Assembly: GCA_945860295.1 (NCBI GenBank)
Contig: CAMAQH010000043.1
Location: 1-32,974 of the forward strand
DNA length: 32,974 nucleotides
Origin: Prosthecobacter debontii
GTDB taxonomy: Bacteria > Verrucomicrobiota > Verrucomicrobiia > Verrucomicrobiales > Verrucomicrobiaceae
Direction of reading: 5' to 3'
Shown here: positions 27,583 through 32,974 of the stretch, in pieces
Layout of the letters: every line of letters begins with the position of its first letter
Numbering within the stretch: the first letter of the stretch is position 1
The notes under the pieces: generated by a model
Told to the model about the DNA's origin: nothing
Seen by the model: only the letters and a program-made list of their open reading frames with translations
Database searches by the model: none
Program-made: the position numbers and the translations under genes

Positions 27583-28977
27583 TTAGGAGGCACCGATGCC
27601 GCGAAGCACCACAGGCAGTGTGAGCACCAGAATTTTAGCATCAAGCCACAGGAACCAGGTGTCGATGTACTTGAGATCGAGCGCCACCCATTCGTCGAAG
27701 TTACGAATACCATTGCGACCCGTGATTTGCCAAAGGCAGGTGAGGCCGGGCTTCACGCTCAAGCGGCGACGCTGGGCATGCTTTTCGTTCTTTTGAATCT
27801 CATACACTGGCAGTGGTCGTGGGCCAACCAGACTCATCTCTTCAAGGAGGACGTTGAGGAGCTGTGGCACTTCATCAATACTCATGCGCCGCAGCCAGCG
27901 TCCGAAGCCTAAGATGCGTGGATCGCGAGTAATTTTGAAGACGGGGCCATCCATCTCATTCTGTAACTCTAACGCGGCCCGCTGTGATTCGGCATCGATC
28001 AGCATGCTACGAAATTTCCACATCATGAAAGGCTTGCCATAGAGGCCTGAGCGCTCCTGTCGGAAGAAGATTGACCCCTTCGATGACATCTTGATTTCGA
28101 TCATGGCCACCAACCAAAACGGCAAAGATAGAATGAGGAGAAGCAGGGCAACGACTCGATCCAAGACGTTTTTAAAACACAACGACCAGAATATTTGCGG
28201 TGTGCTGTGAAAGACGAGCATGAGCCGCCCACCGAGAATGTCAAAGGTGGGGCGGGCAATGGCAGTCTGGAAGAAGTCAGCGGCGATCCAAGCCTCGACG
28301 CCTTCCATTTCACAGGCATGCACCGCCTCCTCGATCTTGCTGAAATGCACATGCTGCGCGGCAAAAAGGACACGCGAAACCGAGTGATCATGCATGGCTT
28401 TAACGAGTTCACTGACTGGCAACTGAGTGATGTCGATGCAAGCTGCGATCTGAAGACTGGCGCGATGCTCAGCTGGCATGTTTTCGACAAAGTTTGCCAC
28501 GTCTTCTGCGGCTCCGGCGATGATGACCCTTCCCCTGCCCTTCCCTGACGCTAGCCGGCGGCGTATTCTTTGTTTCTGCACGGCTTTTCGAAGAAGTATT
28601 GCAATGCCGGAGCACACCACGGCTAGAATAACCACGGATCGGCTTGGTACATTCCAATTCATGAAGACCACAAAGGCACCGATCATCGTTCCCATGATAA
28701 AGAGAGATTCACCCAACTGTCGGAGGCTCTGCGCTGGCGTCTTGTGAAAGAGGTTTTTGTAGAAACCACGATATTCTAGCACCACGGGCATGAAGGGCAC
28801 GACGACGGCGATGACCCAGAAGAACTGTTCCAGTGGCGGGATTTCAATAATGCCTGGCCAAATCAGCGGCGCGAAGGTGGAACGCAGAAAGTGTGCGAAC
28901 AAAAAGCAGAAACCCAACAGCGCGCTGTCGAGTAACTCTGTAAGCTGCAAATTGATTTCTTGTCGGCGGCCAAGCAT
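27583..28977 (-). CDS. Polyprenyl-phosphate sugar-1-phosphate transferase (WbaP/exopolysaccharide type)
   Basis: The enzyme attaches a sugar-1-phosphate to undecaprenyl phosphate to begin exopolysaccharide or O-antigen assembly. The 464-residue protein has four N-terminal hydrophobic segments (about 15-130), a CoA-binding/NAD-like domain (GRVIIAGAAEDVANFVE near 155-175), a fifth hydrophobic segment (about 265-290), and the catalytic bacterial sugar transferase domain with GSIFFRQERSGLYGKPF, MWKFRSM, DEVPQLLNVL and MSLVGPRPLP. This is the standard layout. ATG 28977 is chosen; the frame runs on upstream across AT-rich DNA but homology starts with MLGRRQEI. It leads the run with the VTT and DUF456 genes and is divergent from aroD. 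No glycosyltransferase cluster is in view. Confidence 0.93.
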   Translation of the reverse strand: MLGRRQEINLQLTELLDSALLGFCFLFAHFLRSTFAPLIWPGIIEIPPLEQFFWVIAVVVPFMPVVLEYRGFYKNLFHKTPAQSLRQLGESLFIMGTMIGAFVVFMNWNVPSRSVVILAVVCSGIAILLRKAVQKQRIRRRLASGKGRGRVIIAGAAEDVANFVENMPAEHRASLQIAACIDITQLPVSELVKAMHDHSVSRVLFAAQHVHFSKIEEAVHACEMEGVEAWIAADFFQTAIARPTFDILGGRLMLVFHSTPQIFWSLCFKNVLDRVVALLLLILSLPFWLVAMIEIKMSSKGSIFFRQERSGLYGKPFMMWKFRSMLIDAESQRAALELQNEMDGPVFKITRDPRILGFGRWLRRMSIDEVPQLLNVLLEEMSLVGPRPLPVYEIQKNEKHAQRRRLSVKPGLTCLWQITGRNGIRNFDEWVALDLKYIDTWFLWLDAKILVLTLPVVLRGIGAS

Positions 28978-28997
28978 AGTCGGATACAATGTTTCCT

Positions 28998-29026
28998 TTG
29001 ATTTAATTAGTATATACTTATATTTA
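28998..29026 (+). promoter_or_regulatory. Candidate promoter of aroD in a very AT-rich divergent gap
   Basis: TTGATT (28998-29003) and TATTTA (29021-29026) are separated by 17 bases. The gap 28978-29041 is by far the most AT-rich stretch here. On the other strand TATACT (plus 29009-29014) is a good -10 for the sugar transferase gene, with only a weak -35. Confidence 0.4.
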
Positions 29027-29041
29027 TAAAATTTATATAAA

Positions 29042-29752
29042 ATGGCCCAACTTGTTTCAACCCGCAATCCTCTGCACTCAACCCGACCACTGACTGTCGG
29101 CGTGATTCCAGACACGATGACACTCGGAATTTGGTCGGGGATGAATCCTGATGAGAGGGAGTTTACCTGCGACATTATCGAACTGCGACTCGACACTCTC
29201 AAGACGCCTGCCGCCGATTTGCGTGCGGCATTGGCCGGAAACACCACCCCCATTCTGCTGACCGCTCGCCATCCTGCTGAGGGCGGTCAGGGCAGCGAAG
29301 ACGCCGCAGGCCGCATGACTCTCATTGAGCCACTGCTCGACTTGGCTGTGCTGCTGGATATCGAACTGCGCAGTGCGATGGAGATGAAATCCATCGTGGA
29401 AAAAGCACACGCTCGCAGCGTTCAAGTCATCGGCTCCTTCCACGATTTTCAGGCCACACCGGGGGATGAGATTCTACGAGGCGCGATCAGCTTTGCCCAG
29501 CCTGCCGGGCTTGATGGTGTGAAACTCGCGACTTTTATCAACTCGCCTGCTGATCTCACACGCCTCATTCAAATCACTTCAGAGTCACATCGACTGCGCC
29601 TTTCCTGCATGGGCATGGGACCTTGGGGGCGCATCTCACGCTTGGTGCTTGCAAAGTGTGGCAGCCTGCTGAATTACGGCTACATCGGAGAATCAAACGC
29701 CCCAGGTCAGTGGCCCGCCGCCCGACTTAAGGCACTACTCGCGGAACTGTGA
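29042..29752 (+). CDS. aroD: 3-dehydroquinate dehydratase, type I (AroD)
   Basis: AroD dehydrates 3-dehydroquinate to 3-dehydroshikimate in the shikimate pathway through a lysine Schiff base. The 236-residue protein shows the type I landmarks: IELRLD (substrate-binding Glu/Arg), LTARHPAEGG, GSFHDF with the catalytic His, GVKLAT with the Schiff-base Lys, and MGMGPWGRISRL near the end. The length is usual. ATG 29042 starts straight after the AT-rich promoter region, with no ribosome site, so the leader may be very short. The next gene begins one base after its stop, so aroD and the carboxypeptidase are co-transcribed. Confidence 0.95.
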   Translation: MAQLVSTRNPLHSTRPLTVGVIPDTMTLGIWSGMNPDEREFTCDIIELRLDTLKTPAADLRAALAGNTTPILLTARHPAEGGQGSEDAAGRMTLIEPLLDLAVLLDIELRSAMEMKSIVEKAHARSVQVIGSFHDFQATPGDEILRGAISFAQPAGLDGVKLATFINSPADLTRLIQITSESHRLRLSCMGMGPWGRISRLVLAKCGSLLNYGYIGESNAPGQWPAARLKALLAEL

Positions 29753-29753
29753 C

Positions 29754-30803
29754 ATGAATCTTTCTTTAAACTTCCTCAAACACCTCTCAATCGCTGTCTT
29801 GACGCTAGCGACATTCACTGGATGTGGCGATCCCGAAAAGGAGGCAAAGCTCAAGTGGCGTGAAGAAGAGGTAAATGTGAAGGAAGCCGATGTGGTCCGC
29901 CGCGAAGCTGCAATATCCAAGGATAAACAAATCCTGGAAGGCACACGACTCGATCTACTCGCCAAAGAAGCGAGTGTGGCGGTACTGCAAAAACAGCTCG
30001 CTGAGGAAGTCGAAAAAACAAAACGTGTCCGTCGTGAAATCGAGATCAAGCAACTGCGCGGCCCCATTCCACAATTGACGGCCGATCGAGTCATAGTCAT
30101 CGATGCTGCTGCTGATGAAGTGCTCTTTGAAAAGAATCCCGACAAGCGCGGAGCCATCGCTAGCACGACGAAGCTACTTACCGCACTGCTCGTCGTCGAA
30201 GCGGGTGATCTGGATAAAGTCATCACCGTCGAACAGAGCGATACTCAATGCGCCCCCGTCCGCCTCGGCCTCAAAGCTGGCGAGACCTATACACGACGCC
30301 AACTCCTCACGGCCGTACTCGTCAAGAGTTCCAACGACATCGCCCAAGTGCTCGCTCGGGACAATGCTGGCAGTGTCGCAGCCTTTTCTGCCAAGATGAA
30401 CGCCAAGTGCGCTGCGTTAGGGCTGCAAAACAGTCACTATGTCAACCCCCACGGCCTGCCATCAAGAGATGGCGACGAGCCATACAGCACGGCTCGCGAT
30501 CTGAGTGTCATCGCACGCGCTTGTGACAAGCTGCCAGAAATCCGGCAGATTGTGAAACTGAAAAGCTATGTTTTTAAATGGCCCTCAGGAAAAGTCACTG
30601 AACTGTCGAACACTAACCGAGTCCTGCGCAATACGAGCTACTGCGATGGAATGAAAACTGGTTATACCGATGCTGCTGGCCACTGCCTCGTCGCTAGCGG
30701 TGCGCGCAATGGTCGCCGCCGTATTGTCGTGGTCCTCAATGACACCGATGCAGGCGTCTGGCGCGATGCACAGGCACTGCTGGACTGGGCGCTGAAAATC
30801 TAA
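29754..30803 (+). CDS. Lipoprotein D-alanyl-D-alanine carboxypeptidase (S11 family) with coiled-coil spacer
   Basis: S11 enzymes remove the terminal D-Ala from peptidoglycan stem peptides. The 349-residue protein begins with a lipoprotein signal (lipobox FTGC, Cys24). Residues 28-100 are a charged heptad-like coiled coil, followed by the catalytic domain: STTK (137-140, nucleophile Ser137), SSN (192-194), and KTG (301-303). All three active-site motifs are intact. It lacks the C-terminal PBP5_C domain and amphipathic anchor that typify DacA-type enzymes; membrane attachment is N-terminal instead. It is translationally close to aroD (one-base gap), and trmL follows 11 bases on, so the three form an operon. 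Confidence 0.92.
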   Translation: MNLSLNFLKHLSIAVLTLATFTGCGDPEKEAKLKWREEEVNVKEADVVRREAAISKDKQILEGTRLDLLAKEASVAVLQKQLAEEVEKTKRVRREIEIKQLRGPIPQLTADRVIVIDAAADEVLFEKNPDKRGAIASTTKLLTALLVVEAGDLDKVITVEQSDTQCAPVRLGLKAGETYTRRQLLTAVLVKSSNDIAQVLARDNAGSVAAFSAKMNAKCAALGLQNSHYVNPHGLPSRDGDEPYSTARDLSVIARACDKLPEIRQIVKLKSYVFKWPSGKVTELSNTNRVLRNTSYCDGMKTGYTDAAGHCLVASGARNGRRRIVVVLNDTDAGVWRDAQALLDWALKI

Positions 30804-30814
30804 AGAGAAGGATC

Positions 30815-31285
30815 ATGTTCCACATCGTCCTTTACCAGCCAGAGATCCCCCACAACACGGGCGCAGTGGGACGTCTTTGTTTGGCCACTGGCGCACGACT
30901 GCATTTGATCAAGCCACTGGGGTTCAGCCTGGAAGACAAGTATCTCAAGCGCAGCGGGCTAGACTACTGGGCTGAGGTGGATGTACATGTCTGGGATTGC
31001 TGGGAACAAATGCGTGATCAGGCGAACTGTACCGCGCGATTCATGTTCATCGAGTGTCGGGGCGAGGGCACTTACTGGGAAGCCGACCTTCATAGCGCAG
31101 AGGATCTTTATCTTGTTTATGGGCCTGAGACGAGTGGCATTCCGCCTGCCATCATGGCTCAATATCCAGGTCAGACTTGGCATATCCCAATGCAGGGGAC
31201 ACGCAGTTTAAATCTCTCAACCGCAGTCGCCATCGTACTTTTCGAGGCGGTGCGGCAACGTGCTATCACCACACCAGGCTTGTGA
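30815..31285 (+). CDS. trmL: tRNA (cytidine/uridine-34-2'-O)-methyltransferase TrmL
   Basis: TrmL methylates the 2'-O of the wobble base in certain tRNA-Leu. The 156-residue SPOUT protein has the expected features: [17 protein letters not shown] (N-terminal), [11 protein letters not shown], the [12 protein letters not shown] segment that forms part of the SAM knot, and [21 protein letters not shown] at the C-terminus. The length is typical. ATG 30815 follows AGAAGGATC, one of the few purine-rich ribosome-like sites in the window. Its last 20 bases overlap the 3' end of the opposite ABC ATPase gene (31266-31285). It is third in the aroD operon. Confidence 0.95.
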   Translation: MFHIVLYQPEIPHNTGAVGRLCLATGARLHLIKPLGFSLEDKYLKRSGLDYWAEVDVHVWDCWEQMRDQANCTARFMFIECRGEGTYWEADLHSAEDLYLVYGPETSGIPPAIMAQYPGQTWHIPMQGTRSLNLSTAVAIVLFEAVRQRAITTPGL

Positions 31286-32000
31286 CAGGCACGCGCGTTT
31301 CATTGAGCTGCGATTTCACGATCTGACCATCTTTCAAATACAGGACTCGGTCCGCCATGCCAGCCATGTCCGCATTGTGAGTAATGATGACGGTCAGCGT
31401 TCCCAATTCACGATTGATGCGCTCGACCGCTTCTAAAACCGTGATGCCCGTATTTACATCCAAAGCACCGGTAGGTTCATCACAAAGCAACACTTCCGGT
31501 TTTTTAGCGATGGCCCGCGCGATGGCCACACGCTGCTGCTCACCACCACTGAGCTGGCTAGGAAAGTGATCCATGCGGTGCTCCAAGCCGACCATCGCCA
31601 GAGCCTCCTCAGGCTTCATGGGATCGCGTGAAATGTCGGTGATGAGAGCCACATTTTCACGCGCAGTGAGACTTGGGATGAGATTGTAAAACTGAAAGAC
31701 AAAGCCGACGCAGTTGCGGCGGAACATGGTAAGTGTGCGCTCGTCACCCCCCGTTAGATCCCAGCCTTTGTATCGAAGCTGGCCACTAGTGGGTACATCT
31801 AAACCACCCAAAATATTGAGTAACGTGGACTTACCGCTGCCTGAGGCTCCTAGTAAAACGACAAGCTCACTGGCGCGAAACTCGATGTCCACGCCATTGA
31901 GAGCAACGACATCAAGCTCGCCTGTGTGATAGACTTTTCTTAGACCACGCCCCTCAAAAATGGGCGGAGAAGAATGACGAGATTCAGAAGCAGTCGTCAT
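31266..32000 (-). CDS. ABC transporter ATPase, LolD/MacB type
   Basis: The 244-residue ATPase shows Walker A GASGSGKS (51-58), a Q-loop ([16 protein letters not shown]), the signature [15 protein letters not shown], Walker [12 protein letters not shown] and the H-loop IITHN. This set, with EPTGALD and an AHLITH-like end, is typical of the LolD/MacB/FtsE group that works with a FtsX-like permease to extract lipoproteins or export macrolides. No permease gene lies in the window. ATG 32000 is the frame's only start, 27 bases after the YlbF gene stop, suggesting co-transcription. It overlaps trmL by 20 bases tail to tail. It could serve a permease elsewhere in the genome. Confidence 0.92.
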   Translation of the reverse strand: MTTASESRHSSPPIFEGRGLRKVYHTGELDVVALNGVDIEFRASELVVLLGASGSGKSTLLNILGGLDVPTSGQLRYKGWDLTGGDERTLTMFRRNCVGFVFQFYNLIPSLTARENVALITDISRDPMKPEEALAMVGLEHRMDHFPSQLSGGEQQRVAIARAIAKKPEVLLCDEPTGALDVNTGITVLEAVERINRELGTLTVIITHNADMAGMADRVLYLKDGQIVKSQLNETRVPVTSLVW

Positions 32001-32027
32001 TCGTTTTGATGAGCTGTTGACTCATTC

Positions 32028-32438
32028 TCAATGGCAGCCGCAGCCTTCACCGCAGCCGCCATTTCCGAAGACTTCTTCAGCCGTCGGCACACTGCCTTTT
32101 TCGAGTGTCTTAGCGACAAAGCCATTCACCTGAGTGGCCACCTCTTGCAGCACATCCTGAGCGGTGACAAAGGCTTGGATGCCCTCATGCGCGTCGGCTT
32201 GGTCCTGCATGTCCTGAAATTTGCTGATTTCATCTGGGGCTAGTTTTTGACCGCTGCGGTGACGCTGCTCAAGCGTGCGTCCCAAATTCATCACATCGCG
32301 ATAAAGAGCCACGGCTGGCTCGTCAGCGAGAAAGGCTTCCGCCTTGTTACGGGCGCTTTGGATAGCAGCGTCCGCAGCGATGGCGGCACAGAGGGCTTCG
32401 ATATGAGAGGCGATGGCGGGGGCGAGGGCAACAGTCAT
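32028..32438 (-). CDS. YlbF-family protein with a cysteine-rich tail
   Basis: The 136-residue protein is mainly helical, with a YlbF/YmcA-type core (about 25-110: NKAEAFLADEPAVALYRDV, LAPDEISKFQDMQD, FVTAQDVLQEV). In Bacillus such proteins help control RNase Y, competence and biofilm genes. The C-terminus ends GGCGEGCGCH, a cysteine-rich metal- or cluster-binding-like tail of about ten residues. The family is best known from Firmicutes and its role in this lineage is unknown. It lies 27 bases upstream of the ABC ATPase gene. The start ATG 32438 is the frame's first; residues 1-20 are less conserved. Confidence 0.8.
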   Translation of the reverse strand: MTVALAPAIASHIEALCAAIAADAAIQSARNKAEAFLADEPAVALYRDVMNLGRTLEQRHRSGQKLAPDEISKFQDMQDQADAHEGIQAFVTAQDVLQEVATQVNGFVAKTLEKGSVPTAEEVFGNGGCGEGCGCH

Positions 32439-32542
32439 GGGCGACGATCCTATCGCAAGTAAAGCAAATGTCGAATGCTGGTCAGAAGCAAATTTTGTGA
32501 AAAAAAAGTCCTCGATTTAGGATGTGTTAATATTTATCTAAT

Positions 32543-32974
32543 GAGCCTCTTGCAAAACCTTCAAGATGCAAAGTCGCGGAGAGTTTTTTCATTACACGAT
32601 GGCGGAGTTTTAATCGCTTCGGATCACCCTTGGCTCTGAGTGCTCGTCATTGGCTTTCATGAGCGTGTTTTGGGATCATTTTCCTGACCTGTGTCCATGG
32701 ACTCTCTGCGCCTTGGGAGGCGGACTCTCTCTGACCTACTCCGCTTGGCTCACAGCAAGCGAATGAGCGCCTCGGCGCTCACCACCACGACACCAAACAT
32801 GAGATGTGTCATCACTTTGCTTGCACCTCTCACTCTGAGCGTGCGCCCGCCGTGGTTGTCCTTGAGGTTGGAGTTCACCCGCTCGGCGCTGCTGCGTGCC
32901 TTGTATTGGCGGGCGCGGTCTGGCTCCATTGGCGCTGAGGCTGTGCCTCAGCGTTTATTCGCATCAATAATGGG
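32543..32974 (-). mobile_element. 3' end of an insertion sequence (IS5-like group), partial
   Basis: The coding remnant at 32750-32974 identifies a transposon. The region 32439-32749 has no other gene. Its IS-side part probably starts near 32543, where GAGCCTCTTGCAAAAC resembles the terminal repeat type of IS5-related elements, preceded by CTAAT. Sequence 32439-32542 is AT-rich flank. The other IS end lies outside the window, so the terminal repeat and the target duplication cannot be confirmed. Confidence 0.5.
32750..32974 (-). pseudogene. Transposase C-terminal fragment (DDE family) with an in-frame stop
   Basis: Read from the right edge the minus strand gives PIIDANKR, a TGA (32948-32950), then SSAERVNSNLKDNHGGR, LRVRGASKVMTHLMFGV and ALIRLL before the true stop at 32750-32752. 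The SxAERVNxxLKDxxGGR and VRGxxKVMxHLMFG blocks are the C-terminal end of IS5/ISL2-type DDE transposases, including the last catalytic Glu (AERV). Because PIIDAN and the later part are in one frame with normal spacing, the TGA looks like a nonsense change, perhaps CGA to TGA. A sequencing error or a downstream intact copy is possible. Confidence 0.75.

Overview
The window looks like a chromosomal segment of a Gram-negative member of the Verrucomicrobia (PVC group), possibly close to Prosthecobacter or Verrucomicrobium. This rests on gene content and has not been tested phylogenetically. Supporting genes are LpxI (lipid A synthesis), a DUF1080 lipoprotein, Sel1/TPR proteins, a CobA-HemD fusion and a type I 3-dehydroquinate dehydratase. 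Base composition is moderately GC-rich. Many start codons follow a coding-strand C-rich leader (CCCAACC or CCCCACC) instead of a Shine-Dalgarno sequence.

Region 1 (1-4000) is accessory and rearranged. It holds the 3' end of a probable DNA methyltransferase, an overlapping gene that is probably its cognate restriction endonuclease, and then, starting immediately after that stop codon, a type I HsdR subunit that has lost about its first 300 residues (nuclease domain). After hsdR come decayed DNA with a G9 tract and the remnant of a YgjP/DUF45 zinc metallopeptidase. The simplest reading is a type II restriction-modification (RM) cassette that replaced or inserted into an older type I locus.

Region 2 (4000-12260) is housekeeping: cobA-hemD, an exported PrxQ/Bcp peroxiredoxin, lpxI, a Sel1-repeat protein with a clear terminator, tRNA-Ala(GGC), an RhlE-like helicase with a DEVD box, purD, and a CAT-anticodon tRNA.

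Region 3 (12300-18530) contains a DUF1080 lipoprotein, a redox/Fe-S cluster (Hsp33, IscA/ErpA-type carrier, HscB-like J protein), then on the minus strand an RlmI-like rRNA methyltransferase, an acyl desaturase and an exported cyclophilin, and finally an unknown protein.

Region 4 (18590-26180) contains a membrane-anchored TPR protein, a minus-strand run (GIY-YIG protein, Ski2-like DUF3516 helicase, MECR-like enoyl reductase), a small membrane protein and a soluble TPR protein.

Region 5 (26330-32440) contains a minus-strand envelope run (polyprenyl-phosphate sugar transferase, VTT/DedA-like protein, DUF456 protein). Divergent from it is aroD, followed by a lipoprotein D,D-carboxypeptidase and trmL. 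Converging on trmL are a YlbF-family gene and a LolD/MacB-type ABC ATPase. The window ends inside an insertion sequence (32543 onward) whose transposase carries an in-frame stop. No CRISPR array, rRNA or prophage structure was seen.
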